Positions 53,206 through 60,665 of a stretch of DNA of 64,000 bases are shown in pieces (position 1 is the first letter of the stretch; each line of letters opens with the position of its first letter). Source of the stretch: Sva-07 sp963728195 (GTDB taxonomy: Bacteria; Actinomycetota; Acidimicrobiia; Acidimicrobiales; Ilumatobacteraceae); the NCBI GenBank assembly GCA_963728195.1, contig CAVSIX010000011.1, positions 186,001 to 250,000 of the forward strand, written 5' to 3'. Below the pieces are notes generated by a model. That model did no database searches, was not told where the DNA came from, and saw only the letters and a program-made list of their open reading frames with translations. The translations under genes and the position numbers were made by a program.

Positions 53206-54198
53206 ATGAGCGACACCTTCACCGCCCTCGTCCTGCGCGAGACCGACGACGGACACGTCGGCGCGCTGGAACAACTCACCGACGCCGATCTCCCCGACGG
53301 CGACGTCACCGTGGCGGTCGAGTATTCGTCACTGAACTACAAGGACGGGCTGGCGCTGGCGGGCAAGAACCGGATCGTGCGCAGCTATCCGATGGTGCCC
53401 GGGATCGACCTCACCGGCACCGTGACCGCCAGCGACTCGCCCGCCTGGAAGGTCGGCGACGAGGTGATCTCGACGAGCTTCATGGTCGGTGAGCGGTACT
53501 GGGGCGGCTACACGCAGCGCCAGCGGCTGCGCTCGGAGTGGCTCGTGCGGCGCCCGGAGTCGATGAGCGCGCGCACGGCGATGGCGATCGGCACCGCCGG
53601 GCTCACCGCGATGCTGTGCGTCATGGAACTCGAGACGGCGGGCGTGCAGCCCGGTGACGGGCCGGTCGTGGTGACCGGCGCGGCCGGGGGCGTCGGGTCG
53701 GTGGCGGTCGCACTGCTCGCGGGTCTCGGCTACGAGGTCACCGCGGTGACCGGCCGTCCGCAGACACAGGAGTACCTGCGCAGCCTCGGTGCCACGGCGT
53801 TCCTCAGCCGCGAGGAGATGAGCGAACCGCCCCGGCCGCTCGAGTCCGAGACGTGGGCCGGTGCCGTCGACACGGTCGGCTCCACCATGCTCGCCAAGGT
53901 GCTGGCGCAGATGAAGTTCCGCTCGACGGTCGCAGCGTGCGGCCTGGCTGGTGGTGCCGACCTGCCGACCACGGTGATGCCGTTCATCATCCGCGCCGTG
54001 CGGTTGCAGGGCGTCGAGGCGGTGATGGCGCCGATCCCGATGCGCGAAGCGGCGTGGAGTCGCCTGGCCACCGACCTGGCCGCCGATGTCGTCGACACGA
54101 TCACCGAGGTGGTGCCGCTCAGCGAACTGCTCGACCGCGGCCCGACGATCCTCGACGGCCAGGTACGCGGCCGCTGGGTCGTCGACCCCAACACCTGA
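53206..54198 (+). CDS. YhdH/AcuI-family quinone oxidoreductase (acrylyl-CoA reductase-like)
   Basis: Medium-chain zinc-free dehydrogenase, 330 residues. Landmarks: EYSSLNYKDGLALAGKNRIVRSYPMVPGIDLTGTV, GWxxxRW-like SEWLVRRPESM, GTAGLTAMLCVMELE, and the Rossmann loop VTGAAGGVGSVAVALLAGLGYEVTAVTGR. AcuI reduces toxic acrylyl-CoA, for example from DMSP breakdown, but no dmd or acu partners are nearby. Start ATG at 53206. Confidence 0.92.
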   Translation: MSDTFTALVLRETDDGHVGALEQLTDADLPDGDVTVAVEYSSLNYKDGLALAGKNRIVRSYPMVPGIDLTGTVTASDSPAWKVGDEVISTSFMVGERYWGGYTQRQRLRSEWLVRRPESMSARTAMAIGTAGLTAMLCVMELETAGVQPGDGPVVVTGAAGGVGSVAVALLAGLGYEVTAVTGRPQTQEYLRSLGATAFLSREEMSEPPRPLESETWAGAVDTVGSTMLAKVLAQMKFRSTVAACGLAGGADLPTTVMPFIIRAVRLQGVEAVMAPIPMREAAWSRLATDLAADVVDTITEVVPLSELLDRGPTILDGQVRGRWVVDPNT

Positions 54199-54234
54199 CC
54201 GTTACGCCAGGGGTCAGACCCCAGGTGTGACAGT
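54198..54234. terminator. 37-bp repeated hairpin, copy 4 (bidirectional terminator)
   Basis: ACCGTTACGCC and GGTGTGACAGT frame AGGGGTCAGACCCCA. It begins on the last base of the reductase gene and ends on the stop codon of the convergent dehydrogenase gene. Confidence 0.85.
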
Positions 54235-55481
54235 CACGCAGCGGGTTCGGCGACGGGGGAGCGGTCCTGGTAGTCGGCCCACTCCCACTCGCTGCCGTAC
54301 TCGTCGAGCAGGTCGAGGAACGGCATCGGTGGCAGCGCCTCGGGTCCGACGACGCCGGCGCGGTGCCACACGCCCTTCGCCATCAGCTCGATCGCCACCG
54401 CCGGCATGACCGCGGTCTGCCACACGACGGCCTGGTGGCCGAACTCCTTCATCGACCAGGCGTTGTCGACGACGTGGTACACGTAGACCTCGCGTGGCTG
54501 GCCGTCCTTGCCGAGCCCGGTGACCCACGTGCCGGCGCAGGTGCGTCCGTGCATCATGTCGCCGAGCGTCGCCGGATCCGGCAGCGTCGCGGCCACGACG
54601 TCACGCGGTGACACCTTGACGCCCTTGACGTCCACCGCCTCGGTGGAATGCAGGTCGAGCTTGCGCAGCGTCTTGAGGACGTCGATGAACTCCTCGCCGA
54701 GGCCGTACTTGAACGTGACCCGCCGGGTATCGATCCAGCGCGGCATCAAGATGACCTCCTCGTGCTCGACGTTGACGCACTGCAGCGCTCCGATGCCCTC
54801 GGGGAACGTGAAGATCTCCGGCTCCGAGAACGGCTCGGTCGTGAACCAGCCACGCTCGCGCTCGTAGATCACCGGTGGGTTGAGGCACTCCTCGATCGTC
54901 GTCCAGATGGAGAAGGTCGGCGCGAAGTCGTAACCGTCGACGACCAGGTCGGCGCCATCGCGCACGCCGATCTCGTGGATCTCGCTGAACAGCTCGTCGG
55001 CGGCGTAGCGAGCGGCCACGTCGGAGAACCCGGGCTCCACGCCCATGCCGCACAACGCCATCAGGCCGCGGGCCTTCCAGATCGGCGACTGGGCGAACTG
55101 CCCGTCGCCGAGGCGGATCCCGGTCTTCTCGTAGGGCTTCGTCGCGTGCGGGACCGAGAGGTTCATCGCCATGTCGACGTAGTGGCAACCGGCGGAGAAG
55201 GCCCCTTCGAAGATCGGCGGGTTGAAGCGGGGGTCGCAGGCGTTGAGGACGACGTCGGCGCGCATCTCCTGCGCCAGCGCAGCGACCGATGCTTCCGACG
55301 ATGCGTCGATGTGGGCGGCGACGATCCGTCCGCCGTCTGCGTCGGTGGCCGTGTCGACCGCACCGGTGGCCTTGTCGAGGTCGATGTCCGCGACGGTGAT
55401 GTGGTCGTAGGCCTCCCTCGTCGAGGCGATCGCCACGAACGCCGAACCCACACCGCCTGCTCCGACCACGAGTACTCGCAT
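54234..55481 (-). CDS. Saccharopine dehydrogenase-like/carboxynorspermidine synthase-like oxidoreductase
   Basis: 415 residues. Rossmann start MRVLVVGAGGVGSAFVAIAS, then ADVVLNACDPRFNPPIFEGAF, GCHYVDMAMNLSVPHA and LMALCGMGVEPGFSDVAARYA, the pattern of saccharopine dehydrogenase/carboxynorspermidine dehydrogenase relatives. These reductively join an amine to an aspartate semialdehyde or ketoacid. The family is sure; the substrate is not. ATG at 55481 has TACATT six bases upstream. Divergent from an amine-oxidase-like gene. Confidence 0.88.
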   Translation of the reverse strand: MRVLVVGAGGVGSAFVAIASTREAYDHITVADIDLDKATGAVDTATDADGGRIVAAHIDASSEASVAALAQEMRADVVLNACDPRFNPPIFEGAFSAGCHYVDMAMNLSVPHATKPYEKTGIRLGDGQFAQSPIWKARGLMALCGMGVEPGFSDVAARYAADELFSEIHEIGVRDGADLVVDGYDFAPTFSIWTTIEECLNPPVIYERERGWFTTEPFSEPEIFTFPEGIGALQCVNVEHEEVILMPRWIDTRRVTFKYGLGEEFIDVLKTLRKLDLHSTEAVDVKGVKVSPRDVVAATLPDPATLGDMMHGRTCAGTWVTGLGKDGQPREVYVYHVVDNAWSMKEFGHQAVVWQTAVMPAVAIELMAKGVWHRAGVVGPEALPPMPFLDLLDEYGSEWEWADYQDRSPVAEPAA

Positions 55482-55487
55482 GCCGCG

Positions 55488-55493
55488 AATGTA
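55488..55493 (-). promoter_or_regulatory. -10 element TACATT for the saccharopine dehydrogenase-like gene
   Basis: Minus-strand TACATT ends six bases before the ATG at 55481, a leaderless arrangement. Confidence 0.5.
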
Positions 55494-55544
55494 CTCGTCG
55501 CGCCCCGACGGCCAGGTGCCTCGTCCAGCGGGGCGGTGCGTCGG

Positions 55545-55550
55545 TACGCT
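55545..55550 (+). promoter_or_regulatory. -10 element TACGCT for the FAD oxidase gene
   Basis: TACGCT ends six bases before the GTG at 55557. Confidence 0.5.
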
Positions 55551-55556
55551 CGCCTC

Positions 55557-56963
55557 GTGGACGAACAGGCGCCGGTGCCCGTGACGTCGACGTCGCTCTG
55601 GGTCGACCAGCTCGACGGCCCGCCCGTCGTTCGGCCGCCGCTCGACGGCGATTCCGACGTGGACGTCGCGATCGTCGGAGCGGGCTACAGCGGGTTGTGG
55701 AGTGCATATGCGCTGTTGCGTGCCGACCCGTCGTTGCGGGTGCTGGTCGTCGAACGCGAGGTCGTCGGCTTCGGCGCGTCCGGCCGCAACGGTGGATGGT
55801 GCGTGGGCGAACTCGCCGGGGGGCTCGGCGGTGCGGTGGCCACGTGGGGCCGAGACGCCGGCGTCGCGATCACCCGGGCGATCATCGACACCGTCGGGCA
55901 GATCGGCGCCGTCGTCGAGGCGGAAGGGATCGACTGCGGGTTCGAGCGTGGTGGCGTGATCCGCCTGGCGCGGACAGCCCCGCAACTCGATCGCCAACGG
56001 ACCGAGGTCGACGAGTACCGCCGACACGGTTTCGGCGCCGACGTGCTGCGCTCGCTCGGCGCCGAGGAGGCACGCGAACGGCTGGCTGCCACCGACGTGC
56101 TCGGCGCCCTGGACTATGCCCCTGGGGCTCGGATCCAGCCGGCCCGACTGGTGCGTGGGCTCGCCGACGTCGTCGAGCGTCTGGGTGCGACGATCGCCGA
56201 GCACACCGCCGCCGTCGATGTCGTCGCAGGTTCCCCCGCTGCGCGTCCCTGCGTGATCACCGACCGCGGAGTCGTGCGCGCCGACGTGGTCGTGCGCGCC
56301 ACCGAGGCGTACACCCGCGACCTTCCCGGGCTCCGCCGCGCGCTCGTCCCGCTCTACTCGCTGATGGTGGCCACGGAGCCACTCGACGCCGGGACGTGGG
56401 AATCGATCGGTCTGCGTGGACGCGAGACGTTCGCCGACGATCGGCGCATGGTGATCTACGGGCAACGCACGACCGACGACCGCATCGCGTTCGGTGGACG
56501 TGGCGCCCCGTACCGCTTCGGCTCCACCATCGACCCGGTGACCGAGCTGCGCCGGGACGTGCACGACCGCATCGTGGCGACGCTCGTCGAGCTGTTCCCC
56601 CAGCTCGACGGTGTCGAGATCACACATCGATGGGGCGGCGTGCTCGGCGTGCCGCGCGATTGGCGTCCGTCGGTCGGACTCGACCGTTCGACCGGCGTCG
56701 CATGGGCCGGTGGCTACGTCGGCGAAGGCGTGGCGGCGGCGAATCTCGCCGGGCGCACGATCGCCGATCTCGTGCTCCATCCCGACTCGCCGCTCGTCGG
56801 CCTCCCGTGGGTGCAGCACCGGTCGCCGACGTGGGAGCCCGAGCCCCTGCGGTGGGCGGCGATCAACGGGGCGCGACGGTTCGCCGGATGGATCGACACG
56901 CAGGAGTCCGTGCACGGCCGCACCCCACGTCGCGCTTCGATTCTCGACCGGATCGTGGGATGA
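55557..56963 (+). CDS. FAD-dependent oxidoreductase, DAO family (PuuB-like amine oxidase)
   Basis: 468 residues. Dinucleotide fold VAIVGAGYSGLWSAYALLRADPSLRVLVVEREVVGFGASGRNGGWC, the pattern of gamma-glutamylputrescine oxidases and related amino-acid oxidases. Later blocks: CVITDRGVVRADVVVRATEAYT and HRWGGVLGVPRDWRPSVG, with the flavin-closing GGYVGEGVAAANLAGRTIADLV. GTG at 55557 follows a -10 box by six bases. An aminotransferase gene follows after seven bases, so the pair may oxidise and then transaminate an amine such as putrescine (inference). Confidence 0.88.
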   Translation: MDEQAPVPVTSTSLWVDQLDGPPVVRPPLDGDSDVDVAIVGAGYSGLWSAYALLRADPSLRVLVVEREVVGFGASGRNGGWCVGELAGGLGGAVATWGRDAGVAITRAIIDTVGQIGAVVEAEGIDCGFERGGVIRLARTAPQLDRQRTEVDEYRRHGFGADVLRSLGAEEARERLAATDVLGALDYAPGARIQPARLVRGLADVVERLGATIAEHTAAVDVVAGSPAARPCVITDRGVVRADVVVRATEAYTRDLPGLRRALVPLYSLMVATEPLDAGTWESIGLRGRETFADDRRMVIYGQRTTDDRIAFGGRGAPYRFGSTIDPVTELRRDVHDRIVATLVELFPQLDGVEITHRWGGVLGVPRDWRPSVGLDRSTGVAWAGGYVGEGVAAANLAGRTIADLVLHPDSPLVGLPWVQHRSPTWEPEPLRWAAINGARRFAGWIDTQESVHGRTPRRASILDRIVG

Positions 56964-56970
56964 TGCTGCG

Positions 56971-58212
56971 ATGAGCGCCGACAATCTGTCGCATGTGTGG
57001 TTCAAGGTCACCGATCTCGAGGTGGCCACGGGTGAGGGGTCGTGGATCTCGACCACCGACGGCGACCGCTATCTCGACTTCAGCGGTGGCATCGCCGTCA
57101 CGTCGACGGGTCACAGCCATCCTCACGTCACCGCGGCGATCGCCGCGCAGGCGCAGCGCTTCGTCCATGCGCAGGCCAACGTGTACACCCACGATCTGCT
57201 GCAACCGCTCGCCGCGCGCCTGGCCGAGATCGCACCGGCGGGGATCGACACGTTCTTCTACGCGAACTCCGGCGCCGAGATCACCGAGGCCGCCGTCAAG
57301 CTCGCCAAACAGGCCACGGGCCGTCCGAACATCATCGTCTTCCAGGGCAGCTTCCACGGTCGCACGCACCAGGCGATGGCGATGACGACGTCGAAGACGG
57401 TCTACCGAGCCGGCCATGCCCCGCTACCGTCGGGCATCTTCATCGCCCCGTATCCGAACGTGCGTGCCGACGATCTCCAAGACGAGGTCGCCCGGGCGCT
57501 CGCCGGATTCGACGAACTGCTCACCAGCGTGACGGCGCCGAGCGAGACTGCGGCCGTCATCATCGAGCCGGTCCTCGGCGAGGGCGGCTACATCGCGGCG
57601 CCGGCCGGGTTCCTCGAGGGGATCGATCGGCGCTGCAAGGACCACGGGATGCTGTTCATCGCCGACGAAGTGCAGTCCGGTTTCGGACGCACCGGCAAGA
57701 TGTTCGCGATCGAGCACTACGACGTGCAGCCGGACATCGTCTGCATGGCCAAGGGGATCGCGTCGGGATTCCCGTTCTCCGCACTGGGCACGCGTCGCGA
57801 ACTCGACGATCGGTGGCCGACCGGCTCGCACGGCGGGACCTACGGCGGTAACCCGATGGGCTGCGCCGCGGCGTTGGCGACGATCGAGGTGCTGAGTGCC
57901 GACGGCTTCCTCGGTCAGGTGAACGAACGTGGCGACCAGCTCGCCGACGGGCTGCGGAGGTTGCAGGAGAAGCATCCCGCGATCGTGCAGGTGCGCTCGC
58001 TCGGTCTGATGATCGCCGCCCAGTTCGACACGGCGACGCGCACGTCGGCGATCGTGTCGCACCTGCTGCGCGAGGGAAAGTTGATCACGATGACCGCCGG
58101 TGCGGCCGGGACGACGCTGCGGTTCATGCCGCCCTTGACGGTCACCGCGGACGAGATCGACCTGGCGTTGACGGCACTCGACAAGGCTCTGCTCGACGTC
58201 ACGCTGAGCTGA
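56971..58212 (+). CDS. Class III aminotransferase (4-aminobutyrate aminotransferase-like)
   Basis: 413 residues. Class III features: DFSGGIAVTSTGHSHPHV, YANSGAEITEAAVKLAKQATGR, FQGSFHGRTHQAMAMTTSK, IIEPVLGEGGYIAAPAGFL and the cofactor Asp and Lys blocks IADEVQSGFGRTGKMFA and CMAKGIASGFPFSALG. GABA, ornithine or a polyamine derivative are possible substrates. It lies seven bases after the FAD oxidase and is co-transcribed. A hairpin follows at 58232-58270. Confidence 0.92.
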   Translation: MSADNLSHVWFKVTDLEVATGEGSWISTTDGDRYLDFSGGIAVTSTGHSHPHVTAAIAAQAQRFVHAQANVYTHDLLQPLAARLAEIAPAGIDTFFYANSGAEITEAAVKLAKQATGRPNIIVFQGSFHGRTHQAMAMTTSKTVYRAGHAPLPSGIFIAPYPNVRADDLQDEVARALAGFDELLTSVTAPSETAAVIIEPVLGEGGYIAAPAGFLEGIDRRCKDHGMLFIADEVQSGFGRTGKMFAIEHYDVQPDIVCMAKGIASGFPFSALGTRRELDDRWPTGSHGGTYGGNPMGCAAALATIEVLSADGFLGQVNERGDQLADGLRRLQEKHPAIVQVRSLGLMIAAQFDTATRTSAIVSHLLREGKLITMTAGAAGTTLRFMPPLTVTADEIDLALTALDKALLDVTLS

Positions 58213-58231
58213 GCTGCCCGGTCGGTCCCGG

Positions 58232-58270
58232 CGCGTAGCGGACGACGTCTCGGACGCCATCCGCTACGCG
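58232..58270. terminator. Bidirectional hairpin after the aminotransferase gene
   Basis: CGCGTAGCGGA pairs perfectly with TCCGCTACGCG across a 17-base loop. It lies between the aminotransferase stop and the stop of a small minus-strand ORF. Confidence 0.7.
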
Positions 58271-58283
58271 GCTTCGACGGCAC

Positions 58284-58427
58284 TCAGGGGTGTCGTTGTC
58301 TGGAGCGGAACCGGTGCCGGCCGCGAGCGAGGCGGAAGTTCCGCGATCGCTCGACGTCGGCGCGGATCCGTGCATGACGCTCACGGATCTCGGCCAGCTG
58401 CATGTCGGGATGAAGTGCATGGAACAT
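58284..58427 (-). CDS. Small basic protein, 47 residues
   Basis: Starts MFHALHPDMQLAEIRERHARI and ends in an Arg/His-rich stretch (RLARGRHRFRSRQRHP). AGAAAGGA lies eight bases before the ATG and the ORF ends just before a hairpin, which supports real expression. It resembles the small helical actinobacterial proteins that begin with a LHP motif and are rich in Arg; no function is known. Confidence 0.55.
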   Translation of the reverse strand: MFHALHPDMQLAEIRERHARIRADVERSRNFRLARGRHRFRSRQRHP

Positions 58428-58533
58428 CGTTCGATGTCCTTTCTGTCCCGTGACGGGACGTTGGTGGGAGCGCGCGACGACGCACGGATCCCCTGATCGG
58501 GGGCGCCGCCGGCGCAAGGAGTGCTCGCAACCG

Positions 58534-58605
58534 TCAGGTCGCGAGCGGGCACACGGCGCGAGGTGCCTGGTCGGCAATCTTCACGTTGGTGTCGAACATC
58601 GACAT
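58534..58605 (-). CDS. Very small ORF with strong ribosome site, 23 residues
   Basis: AAAGGAGGTG precedes the ATG by three bases, the best Shine-Dalgarno match seen in the window. The peptide begins MSMFDTNVKIADQ and ends AVCPLAT. It is upstream of the 47-residue ORF on the same strand. It may be a leader peptide, a short secreted peptide precursor or a chance ORF. No family is known. Confidence 0.4.
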   Translation of the reverse strand: MSMFDTNVKIADQAPRAVCPLAT

Positions 58606-58711
58606 GGGCACCTCCTTTCGTGTGGATGGACACGATGACCCATACCGGGGGTGTCGATCAAGCGAGTTTCGCGACGTCGGAACTCCACGCTCCGGCGCTC
58701 GTCAACCGAAG

Positions 58712-60142
58712 TCAGCTCGAGGGATCGTTCGTGGGGATGCCGTGGAGTGCAAGCGACGCATTCGTGTACCCGTCGTCGTCGGTGACGTCGCGGCCGAACC
58801 AGGCGGGTGGCTCGAACGACTCCAGCGCGGCGACGGAGTCGAACTCGACCTCGGCCAGCACGAGACCCTCCAGGTCGCCGCCGAACACGTCGAGTTCGAT
58901 GACGTGTTCACCGAACGGGATCCGCTGACGGGTCTTCACGAGTCGATGGCCGTCCGTGTGGCGCCAGGCCGCATCGAACTCGGTGCGCTGGATCGGCAAC
59001 TCGATCTCGGTCCGTTCGGCACCGCCGCCCGCCTTGACGGTGAGGGTGCAGCCCTCCGATCCGGCGTCGCGCACCCGTACCGACCGGTACGGACCGGCGG
59101 CGAGATAGCCCTGCCGAAGTGCCACCTCGCTGGTGGGGGCGAGGTCGTCGGGTAGGTCGTCGACCAGGAACTTGCGTTCGCGCTCGACGACCGAGCGTGG
59201 AGGCGGATCCTGCTCGAGCGGCTCCTCGCGAAACTCGGGTCCCAGTTCGACGGTGAGCTGCCAGTAGCGAGCGATCCGGTGGACGAAGGCATCGTCGCGC
59301 TCGGCGTGGATCGTCGACCCCGAACGGAACGCATACTTCCGCAGTTCACGCTGACGACGCCGAGCGAGCTTGCGCACGTGGTCGACGGCCTTGCGCGTCC
59401 CGTAGGCGTCGGGCTGCTCGTCGAGCAGTTCGACGAGCACGCTCAGGTCGTGGTCGTCACCGAGCGTCTCGGCGAGCCGATCGAGTTCGTCGGCGAGCGG
59501 GCCGAGCACGCTCGGCGCGGCATCGCGCAGCAGCTGCACCTGGTACCACAGGTACTTGGCGGCCTTCCGCCACTCGTGCATGCGGCGATCGGTCGGATGG
59601 CGCTGCGCCCGTCGCAACGCCGACCGACTGCGCCGGTACGTGGCGGTCAGCCCCGACTCGATCGTGTCGAAACCGGCGATGGTCCACGCCTGTGAGGCAT
59701 CGCGCGCCTCGACCAGCAGGGCTCGTGCCGTCGCCACCCGGTCGTCGTGAGCGGGGTCGGCGCGCTCGCCCGCAGCGGTGGAGCTCGCCGCCTGACGCGC
59801 CCGCGCAGTACGCAGCGCTTCGTCGTCGGGCCGGGCGGCGAGCAAGGCATCGAACGTGCCCAGCACCGCATGGGCATCGCGCAGCGTCGAGAGCTGGTGG
59901 GCTGCATCGCGCACGGTGCGGTCGAACTCCCGGAAGTCGTCCACCGCGGGCTTCACCAGCCGCAGCAGCCCGCGGGTGGACTTGCACCGCTTGCGCACCT
60001 CGTGGACGGCGTGCTCGAGGTCGGCGTGCTCGGCGTCGGTGAGCACCAGGTCGAGTTGTTCGATGGCGTCGTCGAGCCGTTCGCCGGCGATGCGCCGAAT
60101 CTCCTGCTGGATCCGTCGGCCCGGTTCGATCACGTACCCCAT
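58712..60142 (-). CDS. CHAD-CYTH domain protein
   Basis: 476 residues. The N-terminal ~310 residues are a CHAD domain (AVHEVRKRCKSTRGLLRLVKP, HEWRKAAKYLWYQVQLLRD; His-rich helices that bind polyphosphate). The C-terminal ~165 residues are a CYTH triphosphate tunnel domain with the ExExK motif in VVERERKFLVDDLP and LTVKAGGGAERTEIELPI. The usual order is CYTH then CHAD; here it is reversed. Likely inorganic triphosphatase or polyphosphate-linked function. ATG at 60142 is the family start for the CHAD part. Confidence 0.9.
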   Translation of the reverse strand: MGYVIEPGRRIQQEIRRIAGERLDDAIEQLDLVLTDAEHADLEHAVHEVRKRCKSTRGLLRLVKPAVDDFREFDRTVRDAAHQLSTLRDAHAVLGTFDALLAARPDDEALRTARARQAASSTAAGERADPAHDDRVATARALLVEARDASQAWTIAGFDTIESGLTATYRRSRSALRRAQRHPTDRRMHEWRKAAKYLWYQVQLLRDAAPSVLGPLADELDRLAETLGDDHDLSVLVELLDEQPDAYGTRKAVDHVRKLARRRQRELRKYAFRSGSTIHAERDDAFVHRIARYWQLTVELGPEFREEPLEQDPPPRSVVERERKFLVDDLPDDLAPTSEVALRQGYLAAGPYRSVRVRDAGSEGCTLTVKAGGGAERTEIELPIQRTEFDAAWRHTDGHRLVKTRQRIPFGEHVIELDVFGGDLEGLVLAEVEFDSVAALESFEPPAWFGRDVTDDDGYTNASLALHGIPTNDPSS

Positions 60143-60153
60143 GAACCCAGTCA

Positions 60154-60184
60154 AACGGTCACACGGTGCCGGGTCAAACGTGAC
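60154..60184 (-). repeat. 31-bp dispersed repeat, copy 1
   Basis: On the minus strand it reads GTCACGTTTGACC onward to GTGTGACCGTT. It matches 61909-61939 at 28 of 31 positions in opposite orientation. It sits 11 bases upstream of the CHAD-CYTH start codon. Confidence 0.8.
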
Positions 60185-60232
60185 CGTTGCGGACGGGACG
60201 ATCGGCCCTGGATGCGCAGCGGCGCGGTTGCG

Positions 60233-60238
60233 TAGCGT
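60233..60238 (+). promoter_or_regulatory. -10 element TAGCGT for the thioredoxin gene
   Basis: TAGCGT ends seven bases before the GTG at 60246, leaderless spacing identical to ilvD. Confidence 0.5.
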
Positions 60239-60245
60239 TTCCCAC

Positions 60246-60665
60246 GTGGGGAACGCCGTGACCACCTGTCCGTCGTGTGGAGCGAAGAACCGGGTGCCGA
60301 CAGCTGCTACCGGCTCGCCACGCTGTGCCAAGTGCCGCAGTGCGTTGGCGTGGTTGGTCGAGGCGGGCGACGCCGACTTCCGTGCGGCGGTCGACACGAA
60401 GCGGCTCGTGCTCGTCGATCTGTGGGCTCCGTGGTGCGGGCCGTGCCGGATGGTCGCCCCGGTGCTCGAGAAGCTGTCGCGCGAGTTCGCCTCCACACTC
60501 AAAGTCGTCAAGGTCAACGTCGACGAGTCGCCCCGCACCGCTCAGCGGTACGAGGCTCGCAGCATCCCGATGCTGCTGTTCATGCGTGGCGGCGACCTGA
60601 TCGACACCGTCGTCGGAGCGCAGCCCGAACACGTGCTCCGCTCGCGCATCGAGCAGTTGACATGA
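60246..60665 (+). CDS. Thioredoxin 2-like protein with N-terminal zinc ribbon
   Basis: 139 residues. An N-terminal zinc ribbon (CPSCGAKN and CAKC, two CxxC pairs) precedes a thioredoxin fold with the active site WAPWCGPCRMVAP near residue 65 and the cis-Pro loop RSIPMLLFMRGG. This matches the Trx2/TrxC class linked to oxidative stress. GTG at 60246. Its stop overlaps the next gene's ATG (ATGA). Confidence 0.93.
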   Translation: MGNAVTTCPSCGAKNRVPTAATGSPRCAKCRSALAWLVEAGDADFRAAVDTKRLVLVDLWAPWCGPCRMVAPVLEKLSREFASTLKVVKVNVDESPRTAQRYEARSIPMLLFMRGGDLIDTVVGAQPEHVLRSRIEQLT

